In this document: positions 50,415 through 59,004 of the stretch, in pieces
Position numbering within the stretch: the stretch's first letter is position 1
How the letters are laid out: each line of letters starts with the position of its first letter
From: Palsa-504 sp963808315
GTDB taxonomy: Bacteria > Actinomycetota > Actinomycetes > Streptosporangiales > Streptosporangiaceae
Length of the DNA stretch: 64,000 nt
NCBI GenBank assembly: GCA_963808315.1
Contig: CAWEFK010000010.1
Coordinates: forward strand, 124,001-188,000
Direction of reading: 5' to 3'
Notes under the pieces: generated by a model
What the model saw: only the letters and a program-made list of their open reading frames with translations
Told to the model about the DNA's origin: nothing
Database searches by the model: none
Position numbers and translations under genes: made by a program

Positions 50415-52223
50415 CTATCCCTGCAGCAGGGCGGCGGCGTCCAGGAGGGCCAGGTGTGACAGCCCCTGCGGCAGGTTGCCGAGAAACGCACCCGTGTCCG
50501 GGTCGATCTCCTCGGCCAGCAAGCCGAGGTCGCTGACATGCCCGGTCAGCTCGTGCCACAGCTTCCTGGCCGCCGGCTTGTGCCCGTTGCGCACCAGCGC
50601 GTCGATGAGCCAGAACGAGCACGCCACGAAGGCGCCTTCGATCTTCTGCGCGCCGCTGAAGCGGTAGATCAGCGGACCTTCGGCGAGCTCGGCGCGGATC
50701 GCCCTGATCGTCTGGGTGAACCGGCGATCCTTGCCGCCCAGGAAGCCGGTGCGCGCGAGCAGCAGCAGCGATGCGTCAAGCTTGTCGGATCCGGCGTGTC
50801 CGACGTAGCTGCGTTTCGTCTCCGACCAGCAGTTCCGCTCGATCCAGGCCCGGATGGCGTCCCGTTCGGCCCGCCACCGGTCGGCGTCGCGGTCGGAGAC
50901 CTGGCCTCGTTCCGACAGCTTGATCAGCCGGTCAAGCGCGACCCAGCAGCCGACCTTGGAGAACGTGTTGTGCTGCCTTTCGTCCAGCTCCCAGATCCCG
51001 CAGTCCGGCTCGGTCCAGATGTCGCACACCCGGTTGCCGAGCGCGTCCAGCAGGTCGGCGCTGGCGAGGTCCAGGTGAGCGCCCGCGCGGTCGACGGCCA
51101 GCCATACGCACTCGAGCAGGTCGCCGTAGCAGCCGAACTGCGGCTGCCCGACGGCGCGGTTGCCCCCCCGGGCCGGGCTGGAGTCGCGGTAGCCGCGTAG
51201 TTGCAGCTCGGTCTCCTCATCGGGAACGTGCCCGCGCAGGCCGTAGAAGGGATGGATGACCGGTGCGGTGGCGGAAATGCAGCCGAGCATCCAGGACAGG
51301 GTGCCTTGTACTTCCTGAGTGAGGCCAAGCCGGATAAAGGAGTCAAGCACGAAGGAGGTATCGCGGATCCATCCGTACCTGTAGTCGTAGTTGCGATCGC
51401 CGCCGATCCTTTCCGGCAGCGACGTGGTCGCGGCGGCCGCCATCGCGCCGGTCGGCGCGTAGGTGAGCAGCCTGAGCGCCAGCATGCTGCGAAGTACCAG
51501 CTCGCGATCTGGGCCATGGTAGGGAACCGTGTTACACCATTCCCGCCAGGCAACCTCTGTGGCATTCCGGCGCTCCCGTACCTCGGCGACGGACGGCACC
51601 ACGAGCGGGGCGTGATCCGCCACGATGAGCGTAAGCAGCGCGTCCTGGCCCTTCTTGGCGACGAACTCGCCACTGAACTGACCAAGCCCGAGCTTAGGCT
51701 GGCCGGTTCGTTCGGCCACGATGGCCATCATCAGGTCACCCGCGTGCAGCAGCGGCACCTCGCGGAGCCTGGCCCACGGCCGGACCCGGTGAAAGAGCGT
51801 GCCGGGCGCGATCCGCCACCGCATCGGTACCGCGCCGTCGTCGGCCTGGATGTCGCGGGCCAGCTCGGCCCACGGCAGCAGCCCGTTCGCGCTCTGGTTG
51901 AGCGAATCGATCACCCGCACCGTCCCGTCCTCGGTGCTGAACGTGGTCTCGAGCACGTTGGTCCCCGGCAGATAGCGCCGCCTGACGTCGTACGGGACGG
52001 CGGGCTCCAGGCTGAAACAGCCGCCGTCCTGCGGGTCGAGCATGGCCGCGAACAACGGCGGCGAGTCGATGGCCGGCGCGGCCCACCAGTCGATGGAGCC
52101 GTCCCCGGCGACCAGGGCCACCGACTTACCGTCCCCGATCACCCCGTAGGACTCGATCGGGGCAAATCCGTCCGTACGCGCAAACTTGCCCGGTTGCGCC
52201 GTGGGCGCCGAAGCCTCGGTCAT
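50415..52223 (-). CDS. GH15-family glycoside hydrolase (glucoamylase/trehalase-like)
   Basis: Cytoplasmic hydrolase of 602 residues with an (alpha/alpha)6 barrel; no signal peptide. The N-terminal beta domain begins IESYGVIGDGKSVALVAGDGSIDWWA. The catalytic pieces are YRYGWIRDTSFVLDSF, the general acid in EPDCGIWELDE and the general base in EEIDPDTGAFLGNLPQGLSH. Members hydrolyse trehalose or alpha-glucans; the trehalase role is attractive in an osmotic-stress region but cannot be proved. A GCAT-N15-GGGTAC promoter candidate lies upstream. Confidence 0.88.
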   Translation of the reverse strand: MTEASAPTAQPGKFARTDGFAPIESYGVIGDGKSVALVAGDGSIDWWAAPAIDSPPLFAAMLDPQDGGCFSLEPAVPYDVRRRYLPGTNVLETTFSTEDGTVRVIDSLNQSANGLLPWAELARDIQADDGAVPMRWRIAPGTLFHRVRPWARLREVPLLHAGDLMMAIVAERTGQPKLGLGQFSGEFVAKKGQDALLTLIVADHAPLVVPSVAEVRERRNATEVAWREWCNTVPYHGPDRELVLRSMLALRLLTYAPTGAMAAAATTSLPERIGGDRNYDYRYGWIRDTSFVLDSFIRLGLTQEVQGTLSWMLGCISATAPVIHPFYGLRGHVPDEETELQLRGYRDSSPARGGNRAVGQPQFGCYGDLLECVWLAVDRAGAHLDLASADLLDALGNRVCDIWTEPDCGIWELDERQHNTFSKVGCWVALDRLIKLSERGQVSDRDADRWRAERDAIRAWIERNCWSETKRSYVGHAGSDKLDASLLLLARTGFLGGKDRRFTQTIRAIRAELAEGPLIYRFSGAQKIEGAFVACSFWLIDALVRNGHKPAARKLWHELTGHVSDLGLLAEEIDPDTGAFLGNLPQGLSHLALLDAAALLQG

Positions 52224-52289
52224 AGCTCAGGGCCCGGACGGCCGGCGGCGTGAGCTGTGTGTTCTAGCAGGGTGATCATGGCGCCGCAC

Positions 52290-52314
52290 GTACCCGGGTC
52301 CGGCCGGTACATGC
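52290..52314 (-). promoter_or_regulatory. SigB-type promoter candidate before the GH15 gene
   Basis: Minus strand GCAT (52314-52311), 15-base spacer, GGGTAC (52295-52290). This is an exact fit to GNNT-N14-16-GGGTAY. It lies 66 bases before the start at 52223. Confidence 0.5.
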
Positions 52315-52352
52315 ACCGCGGGGCGATGTTGCCCAGGTCTCACCCGAAGCTG

Positions 52353-52377
52353 GTGTAGCCCAGGTCACCCCGGGTAG
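52353..52377 (+). promoter_or_regulatory. SigB-type promoter candidate before chaB-like gene
   Basis: GTGT (52353-52356), 15-base spacer, GGGTAG (52372-52377), 35 bases before ATG 52413. The same area contains a partial direct repeat GCCCAGGTC (52331-52339 and 52359-52367). With the opposing GH15 site it makes a divergent promoter pair. Confidence 0.5.
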
Positions 52378-52412
52378 TCGGGGCAGGCAGACGGATAAGG
52401 GGAGGAGACACG

Positions 52413-52643
52413 ATGCCGAGGACCAGCCGGAGAAGCCAGCCGGCGGACGGGGAACTGCCGGGCACGCTACGGCGTTCCTCGCAGGAGGCTCAGCAGGCCT
52501 TTGCCCAGGCTCGCGACAGTGCGGTGAGCATCCACGGCGAGGGGGATGAAGCGCAGCGGGCGGCGTACGCGACGCTGAAGAAGAAGTTCGAGAAGCGGGG
52601 CGACCACTGGATCGCCAAGGCCCCAGCCGATTCCGCAGAGTAG
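52413..52643 (+). CDS. ChaB-family protein
   Basis: Protein of 76 residues. The ChaB domain reads LPGTLRRSSQEAQQAFAQARDSAV to AAYATLKKKFEKRGDHWIAKAP; the family is small, helical and of unknown function, first seen beside the cation transporter ChaA. ATG 52413 has a strong ribosome site (aaggggaggagac). The nearby cation antiporter module and SigB-type promoter fit a salt or stress role, by inference. Confidence 0.9.
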   Translation: MPRTSRRSQPADGELPGTLRRSSQEAQQAFAQARDSAVSIHGEGDEAQRAAYATLKKKFEKRGDHWIAKAPADSAE

Positions 52644-52722
52644 CGCCGCCCGAGTTCACAGTGCGGTGAGAGCTCGCTGTGAGCTGACCTCGCCGCTGTC
52701 CGCCGGTGCTTATCGTGAGCGT

Positions 52723-53646
52723 GTGGATGAGCTGGCCGACTCAGGGCCCCTGAGCAACGACGCGGAGGGCATGCGCCGCCGCCTGGCCGCCGACGGGTAC
52801 CTGTTCTTCCGTGGCCTGCTCCCGGCCGCCCTGATCCGGGCGGCCGAGCGGGCGGTGCTGGCACAGCTGCAGTCGGGCGGATGGGCCGACGACCGGGCGG
52901 TACCGTCCATCCAGCCGCGCGCGGTCAACTCGATGGACGCGCTGGCCGATCCCGCCTTCCGCGCCGCCATGTCCGGCCCCGCGTTCAATCAGCTTCCGTA
53001 CCTTCCGGCGTTGCGGCAGGTCGTCCGCCGCGTGCTGGGACCTGACGCGTTTTCCTACCCGGCCAAGGTGCTGCGCGCGGTCTATCCGGAGCGACCGCAG
53101 GCCCGCCCGCGCGGCCGGTACATCCACTACGACTATGCGGTGTCCGGGGTCCAGGACATGCTGACCAGCTGGATCCCGCTGATGGACATCCCGCCGCGGA
53201 TCGGCGGCCTGGCGGTTCAGCCCGGGGGCCAGCTCGGGCCGCCGCGGCGCCCGCGTCCGCTCAGCCGGTCAGAACCGGGCTGGGCGACCACCTGCTACGA
53301 GCCAGGTGACGTGATCATCTTCCACTGCCTGACTCCGCACGCCGCGCTGCCGAACCAGGGCTCGGTGCTGCGGATCTCCGGCGACTGCCGCTGGCAGCGG
53401 CCGGATCAGCCGGCTCCGGCCGAGCTCATCCTGGGGCCAGGCAGGCCCCAGGCGCCCCGGGTTGGGCCGCCGCGCGAACTGTTCGCCCGCGTGTTCGGCC
53501 GGGCCGCCTGGTGGGAGCCCGTTCCCGCCGGGCTGGCCCTGTACCCTCGGGCCGAGCTGGCCCGCCTCCCGCCGGGGCCCTCGCGGCTCATCGCGGTAGA
53601 TCCTGGCTGGAAGCACTGGCGGCCACCGCCCGCGGTCGTGCATTGA
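52723..53646 (+). CDS. phytanoyl-CoA dioxygenase (PhyH)-like Fe(II)/2-oxoglutarate oxygenase
   Basis: Putative non-haem iron oxygenase of about 307 residues. The N-terminus AADGYLFFRGLLPAALIRAAERAVL is typical of PhyH proteins. The iron ligands would be the His and Asp in RYIHYDYAV and the distal His in TPHAALPN, with the Arg in SVLRISGDCR contacting 2-oxoglutarate. The C-terminal 90 residues are Pro/Arg-rich and variable. GTG 52723 is the best start inside the frame, which stays open to 52666; a good ribosome site is lacking. Substrate unknown. Confidence 0.8.
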   Translation: MDELADSGPLSNDAEGMRRRLAADGYLFFRGLLPAALIRAAERAVLAQLQSGGWADDRAVPSIQPRAVNSMDALADPAFRAAMSGPAFNQLPYLPALRQVVRRVLGPDAFSYPAKVLRAVYPERPQARPRGRYIHYDYAVSGVQDMLTSWIPLMDIPPRIGGLAVQPGGQLGPPRRPRPLSRSEPGWATTCYEPGDVIIFHCLTPHAALPNQGSVLRISGDCRWQRPDQPAPAELILGPGRPQAPRVGPPRELFARVFGRAAWWEPVPAGLALYPRAELARLPPGPSRLIAVDPGWKHWRPPPAVVH

Positions 53647-53660
53647 GCATCCGGCCTCAG

Positions 53661-54116
53661 TCAGCGGGCCGGGCGAAGCTCCGCCGAGGACTTGCTGGCC
53701 TGGCTCAGCGCCGCGGTCATCATGTCAGCGGCCTGACCTGCGGCCGCGAGTGCCTCCACCACCTCGACGACCCAGAAGTCGGGGTCCTGGCCGGTGCCGG
53801 GCACGATCTGGCCCTCCTCGCGCTGCACGACCAGCATCCGGGCGAGTTGCTCGCACAGGTGCGGCAGGTCCTGACCCATCCGCTCCAGGCTCGCGATGAC
53901 GTCGCGGACATCATCGAGGCTCGCGAACTCGGTCCCGTCAGCGGTCAGATCGCTGAGCGCGCGGGTGGCCTCGGCCGCCTGGCTGGCGATCTCACGGACC
54001 ATCAGCATGCTGTCCAGCTCGCCGCCTGCAGGCTCACCTCCGGCTCTCGTTCCACGGGACAACGCCGCAGCCTCAGCGTCTGCGGCAGAGCCGTACGGAC
54101 GAACCCGTTTGGGCAT
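53661..54116 (-). CDS. unidentified helical protein
   Basis: Protein of 151 residues with no recognised domain. Residues about 38-145 are predicted alpha-helical (MLMVREIASQAAEATRAL, VRDVIASLERMGQDLPHLCEQLARMLVV), ending ALSQASKSSAELRPAR, reminiscent of a helical-bundle chaperone or regulator. ATG 54116 has GGAGAG before it and three 10-base repeats just upstream. It is transcribed toward the PhyH gene. Confidence 0.6.
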   Translation of the reverse strand: MPKRVRPYGSAADAEAAALSRGTRAGGEPAGGELDSMLMVREIASQAAEATRALSDLTADGTEFASLDDVRDVIASLERMGQDLPHLCEQLARMLVVQREEGQIVPGTGQDPDFWVVEVVEALAAAGQAADMMTAALSQASKSSAELRPAR

Positions 54117-54125
54117 TTCTCTCCA

Positions 54126-54155
54126 GGGTCACTCGGGGTCACACGGGGTCACTCG
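54126..54155. repeat. three tandem 10-base repeats
   Basis: GGGTCACTCG, GGGTCACACG, GGGTCACTCG in direct succession, directly upstream of the ribosome site of the 53661-54116 gene. They could be a protein-binding iteron or a replication slippage product. Confidence 0.6.
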
Positions 54156-54292
54156 GGTCTGGGTCGCTACGGACTGCTGGTATGCCTCCTGGGGGAAGGC
54201 CCGCCTGTACGATACGTGATAGTTGGTCACCACGGCGCGGGGCTATGGGCTGACCCGGATCACGGCCCGCCCGTCTGTGGCTTCCCGAAGAG

Positions 54293-54481
54293 ATGATGAT
54301 TATGCCCCCGGACACCACACCCAACCAGCCAGCCAGCGCCGGATGCTCCGATCCGGACGACCCGCCGGTACTGCCGGACCGGGGCCTGGCCGATTCCGAT
54401 GCCGCCTGGGGCGACCCGCCGGAGCCGGACGATGACGAGCGCCTGATCCTGGACCGGCCACCGCACTGGGATTCCGCCTAG
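54293..54481 (+). CDS. small acidic protein, unknown function
   Basis: Frame of 62 residues rich in Pro and Asp, ending EPDDDERLILDRPPHWDSA. The 5' end has several ATGs (54293, 54296, 54302) after a purine-rich gaagag. The RPPHWD ending recalls other short actinobacterial proteins but no function is known. Support is only coding-like composition and the ribosome-site-like leader. Confidence 0.45.
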   Translation: MMIMPPDTTPNQPASAGCSDPDDPPVLPDRGLADSDAAWGDPPEPDDDERLILDRPPHWDSA

Positions 54482-54615
54482 GCATTACCTCCTCTCCAGG
54501 CCCTCAGCTGTGGCCGGGACCATAAGATCAGCGCAACGATCTAGCGGAGCGGGTACGGGAAAGTCATGCGGCTGTGGCGCCGGCTGGCCCGCGAACGACC
54601 AAAGGAGTTCGCACC

Positions 54616-55170
54616 ATGACGTTGTCCTATGCCCTTGATACTCAGCAAGGTTTTACCTTCACGCCCGGTTCGCGCGATGCCATCGGCTCCCTGACCGCGG
54701 CCACGATCTGCGGCACGGCCCTGGCCACCGACCTGACCGTCACTGATCCGGTCACGACCGTGAGCGTGCCCGCGGTCGGTGTCCTGACGCAGGTCCAGTG
54801 GGAGGAAAGCATCCAGGCGCCGCTGTCGTTCACCGCCTACGTCTCCGCCCATAACCAGGGCGTGATCGAGAAGATCCTGAGCCAGCAGGTCGGCAGCGCG
54901 TCCGTGACCCTCAACTTCGCCGTCTACCAGTACGCCGCGTCGGCGCAGAACTACTACTGCGCGTTCACCCCTGAGCAGCCGCCGCTGAACGGAGTCATCT
55001 CGCAGGCCGGCGGTGCCCTGTTCCTGAACCTGGCCGCTACTCCCACGCAGATCACCAAGTCCCTGGCCGCCTACGAGGTCACCCTGACCGCCGGCCCTGC
55101 CGCTCAGGTCCAGCTCCTCACTGTCGCCTCCACCGCCCCGGGCTCGGTGGCCATGCCGTGGGGCAGCTAG
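54616..55170 (+). CDS. unidentified beta-rich protein
   Basis: Protein of 184 residues with no recognised family. It has no signal peptide or membrane helix, many Thr/Ala/Val residues and few charges, and the start is MTLSYALDTQQGFTFTPGSR. The pattern LTQVQWEESIQAPLSFTAYVSAHNQG and repeated short strands suggest a beta-sandwich or assembly protein. ATG 54616 has a strong ribosome site (aaaggagttcgcacc). It stands alone between unrelated genes. The composition is close to its neighbours, so recent transfer is not shown. Confidence 0.65.
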   Translation: MTLSYALDTQQGFTFTPGSRDAIGSLTAATICGTALATDLTVTDPVTTVSVPAVGVLTQVQWEESIQAPLSFTAYVSAHNQGVIEKILSQQVGSASVTLNFAVYQYAASAQNYYCAFTPEQPPLNGVISQAGGALFLNLAATPTQITKSLAAYEVTLTAGPAAQVQLLTVASTAPGSVAMPWGS

Positions 55171-55248
55171 AGCAGGGGCGTGTTCCGGATGTTACCTGGG
55201 CCGGGTTACGCTTTTAGGGCGTGGCACTCGTGGGAGGTGCAGGTCACT

Positions 55249-55701
55249 GTGGGGCCGCGAGATTGGAATATGCCCGGTGTCCCGTTCCCTGGCGCCTTCC
55301 GGGCATCTGACGCCGACCGTGAGCGAGTAATCGATCTCCTCAAGACTGCGTTCGTGCAGGGCTGGCTCACCAGGGACCAGCTCGCCCTGCACACCGCCCG
55401 GGCGCTCGAGTCACGGACCTACGCTCAGCTCGCCGCCGTTACCGCTGGCCTGCCCGCGGCCCGACCTGCGCTGAATGCGCCCGCCTCCGGCCGGAAACCG
55501 GTGAACAGGAAGGTCGTCGCGGGGGGCGCGGCCGCGATCGTGCTGCCGACCGCGGTCTGGGCCGCCTTCCTGACCTACTATGGCGGCTTTATCATCCTGT
55601 TTCTGGTTGCCTTCGTCGGCATGGCGATGTCAGCCGGACCCAGGCCGTCCCGCCACACCGTCGCCAGCGATCCCACCCGCACCGGTATCCGTCGCCCGTA
55701 G
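55249..55701 (+). CDS. DUF1707-domain membrane protein
   Basis: Protein of about 150 residues. The DUF1707 motif (RASDADRERVIDLLKTAFVQGWLTRDQLALHTARALESRTYAQLAAVTAGLP) is complete and probably cytosolic; two hydrophobic segments (AAAIVLPTAVWAAFLTYYG and FIILFLVAFVGMAM) follow. GTG 55249 (VGPRDWNMPG) follows GGGAGGTGCAGG; the frame is also open to 55180. Its 3' end overlaps the converging TetR gene by up to 124 bases. Such proteins are common in actinobacteria, function unknown. Confidence 0.8.
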   Translation: MGPRDWNMPGVPFPGAFRASDADRERVIDLLKTAFVQGWLTRDQLALHTARALESRTYAQLAAVTAGLPAARPALNAPASGRKPVNRKVVAGGAAAIVLPTAVWAAFLTYYGGFIILFLVAFVGMAMSAGPRPSRHTVASDPTRTGIRRP

Positions 55702-56384
55702 AACGGCCTCGGCGGCGGCCTCGGCCTCGGCGGCGGGGTGGCGGTGGCGGTGGCGGTGGCGGGGCTGATGATCGTGTGCGAGTAAATATCGAGCAGCCCC
55801 AGGGCAAGCAGCCGGTCACCTTCTGGGCCAAACGCGTCCGTGCCCATCGTCCGGGACAGGTGCTCGTGCAGCAGCGGAATGCCGATCGCCATGGCCGTGA
55901 CGAGGCCGGCCCTGATCCTCCGGTCGACGGCGGGCGGATCGGGGCGGCCTTCGTCGGCCCGGGCGAGCCACAGCTCGGTCAGGGCCACCATCTCATCGAA
56001 GATCGGCCCGGCCGTGGCGGACCCGTCGGCCAGGGCCCGCGCGATGTAGCGCTCGAATCGCTTCGGGGCCCGGCGGGCCCCGGCCACATCGCCCGGATTG
56101 CTCAGGAACTGCGCGTTGAGGCGGCGCAGCATCTCGGACACGTACTCGTCGCACTCCTTGCGCAGGTCGTCTTTGGACCCGAAGTGGTGCCGCAGCAGTC
56201 CGGGCGACACCCCGGCCGTCTGGGCGATCGTCCGGATCGTGGCGCGCTGGAATCCTTGCTCGGCGAAGTGCCTGAGGGCGGCCTGGCGAATCCGGGCCCG
56301 GGCGGTGAGATCGGTGAACGCCACTGCCGTCTCGCCCGGCAGGGGTATTGCCTGCGGGTCCGGGTCTGCCTGGTCGGCGGTCAT
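55578..56384 (-). CDS. TetR-family transcriptional regulator
   Basis: Repressor-type regulator. The N-terminal HTH is RIRQAALRHFAEQGFQRATIRTIAQTAGVSPGLLRHHFGSKDDLRKEC. The ligand domain follows to about residue 210. The last 50 residues are Pro/Arg-rich and run through a GTGGCG repeat, overlapping the DUF1707 gene. One frame change there would instead give an Ala/Glu-rich end stopping near 55636, so the C-terminus is uncertain. ATG 56384 overlaps the ABC permease stop (ATGA), so it is the third gene of the ABC transporter operon and probably regulates it. Confidence 0.85.
   Translation of the reverse strand: MTADQADPDPQAIPLPGETAVAFTDLTARARIRQAALRHFAEQGFQRATIRTIAQTAGVSPGLLRHHFGSKDDLRKECDEYVSEMLRRLNAQFLSNPGDVAGARRAPKRFERYIARALADGSATAGPIFDEMVALTELWLARADEGRPDPPAVDRRIRAGLVTAMAIGIPLLHEHLSRTMGTDAFGPEGDRLLALGLLDIYSHTIISPATATATATPPPRPRPPPRPFYGRRIPVRVGSLATVWRDGLGPADIAMPTKATRNRMIKPP
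55738..55761. repeat. four tandem GTGGCG hexamers
   Basis: Four copies of GTGGCG, in the TetR C-terminal coding part, where they encode a Thr-Ala repeat on the minus strand. Slippage here could alter the reading frame or tail length. Confidence 0.8.
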
Positions 56385-58015
56385 TCGGCCTGCAGGTCCC
56401 TTCGGCTGAACGCGATGCCTCCGATCAGCGCGGACACACCGCCGATGGCGACCATGACACCGTCGGCGGCCCAGTGCGCGGAGGCGGCCGGGGCCGACCC
56501 CATCTGATCGAAGACCGAGGTATCGAGTATCCAGTGGCTGGTGGAGCCGATACCGCCGATGATGAGAACGAGCAGCGACCAGGCCAGCAGCGCGTAGACG
56601 ACGGCCGAGGTGACCCTGGGTCGCACCCCGAACGCCAGCGCACCGATGCCCGCGATGGTGATGGCGGGCGCGACCAGGTTCAGTCCGGCCTCCGCCATCG
56701 CGGTGAAGCTCACGCCCGCGTGCTGGCTGGCCGCGCCGGCCCAGCCGAAGACACCTGCCACCACGCCGCCGGCCAGCAGGACGACCACGGCCACTCCCAG
56801 CCGGCCGCCGAGCCACCGCGAACGGGAGACAGGCCGGGCCAGGAGGTGGTCGAGCCGTCCGGTCGACTCCTCCGAGCGAGCCGCGGTGAGCTGGCCAGCG
56901 GCCGCGAAGGCGACCAGCACCGCCAGGATCAGGAAGCATACGCCGAGCACCGCCGCCGCGCCGGATCCCCGCGCCCCGAGCTTGGCCAACACCTGCTGCA
57001 CCGATGACCCGGATATCGTGCCGCCGGCCGATCGGGCGATGAGCCCGAACAGCAGGGCCGAGACGCCGATCGCCACCCACCAGCCGATGACCGTGGGCCG
57101 GACGAGCCGCACCGCCAGGTGAGTAGGTCCGGTGAGCAGGCGCAGGTGCGACCGGCTCCCCGGCCGGTCCGGCACGATGCCCGCCCCGACGTCGCGGGTG
57201 CCGGCCAGGCGCACGGTCACGGCGGCCAGCACCGCGGTGAAGACGGCCACCGGGACCAGGGCCGCCGGTTGGGGCGCGGTCAGCGGCCGGAGCTCCTCCA
57301 CCCAGCCGAACGGGGAGACCCAGATCAGCCCGTGCAGGCCCAGCCCCGCATCGGCGATCAGCCGCACGGCGTAACTGGCCCCGAGGAACCAGGCGGCGTA
57401 GGAGGCAGCTTGACGGCGAGTCGCGGCGAGCTGGCTGGTCAGCGCGCCGACCGCCAGGAACATGATCGCCGTCGCCACCATGGCCAGGGCGAAATACAAG
57501 GCCGGCCCGGCCGCGATGCCGACGGCGGAGTCCAGGCCGGTCGCCATGGTGAGCAGGGCGGTGAGCACCCACAAGGTGAACACGCCCGCGCCCAGGCCGG
57601 ACAGGGCCCCGGCGGCGGCGCGGGCCCGGGTATAGCGGCCGGCCAGCAGCAACTCCCAGCGGCCGCTGTCCTCCTCGCCGCGCAGCAGCCTGGTGCTTGT
57701 CAGCACCCCCCACACCGCGCCGAGGATCATCAGCGTCATCGATATCTTGAAGACGGTGAAGCCGGCCACGGTCTGGAGCTGCGGAGCCGGCCCGAACAAG
57801 GCACTCGTCGCCTTATCCGACCCGTAGGCCGCCGCCAGCGCATCCCGCTGGGCGACGGTCTTGTAGATCCTCGTGTAGCTGACGGCGGACGAGGCGATGG
57901 CCAGGCCGAAGATGTAGCCCCAGATGGCCCCGGAACGTACCGCCCGGCGCCCGGTCAGCCAGACGATGACGGTGCCGGATGACCGCGCGGCCGGATGACC
58001 CGGTGCGCGAGCCAC
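56381..58015 (-). CDS. ABC-2-type exporter permease (two-module)
   Basis: Membrane subunit of about 544 residues with roughly twelve helices in two half-repeats. The pattern FKISMTLMILGAVWGVLTSTRLLRGEEDSGRWELLLAGRYTRARAAA, repeated later as ARSEESTGRLDHLLARPVSRSRWLGGRL, is characteristic of the actinobacterial ABC-2 family in which each half carries a conserved E-E-S/T-G-R-x-E/D-x-L-L-A motif. GTG 58015 begins five bases after the ATPase stop. The substrate is unknown, but drug or lipid export is common in this family. Confidence 0.88.
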   Translation of the reverse strand: MARAPGHPAARSSGTVIVWLTGRRAVRSGAIWGYIFGLAIASSAVSYTRIYKTVAQRDALAAAYGSDKATSALFGPAPQLQTVAGFTVFKISMTLMILGAVWGVLTSTRLLRGEEDSGRWELLLAGRYTRARAAAGALSGLGAGVFTLWVLTALLTMATGLDSAVGIAAGPALYFALAMVATAIMFLAVGALTSQLAATRRQAASYAAWFLGASYAVRLIADAGLGLHGLIWVSPFGWVEELRPLTAPQPAALVPVAVFTAVLAAVTVRLAGTRDVGAGIVPDRPGSRSHLRLLTGPTHLAVRLVRPTVIGWWVAIGVSALLFGLIARSAGGTISGSSVQQVLAKLGARGSGAAAVLGVCFLILAVLVAFAAAGQLTAARSEESTGRLDHLLARPVSRSRWLGGRLGVAVVVLLAGGVVAGVFGWAGAASQHAGVSFTAMAEAGLNLVAPAITIAGIGALAFGVRPRVTSAVVYALLAWSLLVLIIGGIGSTSHWILDTSVFDQMGSAPAASAHWAADGVMVAIGGVSALIGGIAFSRRDLQAE

Positions 58016-58019
58016 GTGC

Positions 58020-58934
58020 TCAGCGTGCAGCACGCTGCACGCCCAGGTCCTGGCGGCCGCCGTACTGAGCCAGGAACAGTTCCTCCAGCGAGGGCTCACG
58101 GCTCAGCAACTCCATGACGCCCGCATCCGCAAGCACCTTCAGCAGCGGAGCGACCGGCCCCCGCACCTGACAGCGGACCACCCGCCCGTCCACCTGCACC
58201 GAACTCACCCCGGGCACGGCGGAAAGATCGGGGACCGTGGCGGAAAAGGTGGCCTCCACCGTGAGCGCGCTGAGATGCCGCAGCTGCGCTAGGGTCCCCA
58301 TCTCCACCAGCTTGCCCGCCCGCAAGATGGCCACCCGGTCGCATAGGGCCTCCACCTCGCTCATGATGTGCGAGGACAGGAAGACCGTCTGGCCGCGATC
58401 GCGGGCCTCGCGGATGGCCTCCCGGAACGCCTGCTCCATCAGCGGATCGAGCCCGCTCGTCGGCTCGTCGAGGACGAGCAGGTCGGCCCGGGTCATCAAC
58501 GCGGCGATCAGGATGACCTTCTGCCGGTTCCCCTTGGAGTAGGCCCTGACCTTCTTGGCCGGATCGAGCTCGAACCTGGCCACCAGCTCCTCCCGGTAGG
58601 CCTCGTCGACCCGGCCCTGGACGCGCCCGAGGAGGCGGAGGGTCTCGGCCCCGGTCAGCGCGGGCCACAGGTTCGCTTCCCCGGCCACGAACGCCAGCCG
58701 CCGGTGGGCCTGGACCGGCTGGCGCCGGCAATCCAGGCCGAAGATCTCGCCGCGTCCCTCGGTCGGGTTGATGAGCCCGAGCAGCAGGCGGATCGTGGTG
58801 GTCTTACCCGCGCCGTTGGGCCCCAGATAGCCGACCACCTCACCCGGCGCCACTTCGAGGTCGAGATGATCCAGGGCCGCGACGTCACCGTAGCGCTTGG
58901 TCAGGCCCTGCGTGCGGATGGCCGTCATCGCCAT
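58020..58934 (-). CDS. ABC-2-type exporter ATP-binding protein
   Basis: Cytoplasmic ATPase of 304 residues. Walker A GPNGAGKTTT, Q-loop region VAGEANLWPALTG, a degenerate signature YSKGNRQKV, Walker B LLVLDEPTSGLD and H-loop FLSSHIMSE. A C-terminal domain of about 85 residues follows. The signature YSKGN is usual for DrrA-like/ABC-2 exporters. First gene of the ATPase-permease-TetR operon. GTG/ATG starts are close together; ATG 58934 gives MAMTAIRTQGLTKRYG. Confidence 0.92.
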   Translation of the reverse strand: MAMTAIRTQGLTKRYGDVAALDHLDLEVAPGEVVGYLGPNGAGKTTTIRLLLGLINPTEGRGEIFGLDCRRQPVQAHRRLAFVAGEANLWPALTGAETLRLLGRVQGRVDEAYREELVARFELDPAKKVRAYSKGNRQKVILIAALMTRADLLVLDEPTSGLDPLMEQAFREAIREARDRGQTVFLSSHIMSEVEALCDRVAILRAGKLVEMGTLAQLRHLSALTVEATFSATVPDLSAVPGVSSVQVDGRVVRCQVRGPVAPLLKVLADAGVMELLSREPSLEELFLAQYGGRQDLGVQRAAR

Positions 58935-59004
58935 AGCCGGCCGGCCTCTCGTTCATCGAGCTACACGGAGATATAGCTACCTATCCACTTGTATAGCACG
59001 CGGC

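Noticed and set aside
58935..59004. TetR operator palindrome before the ABC exporter operon
   Set aside because: Several TAGCTA-like half sites occur but no clean inverted repeat could be built, so no operator is called.
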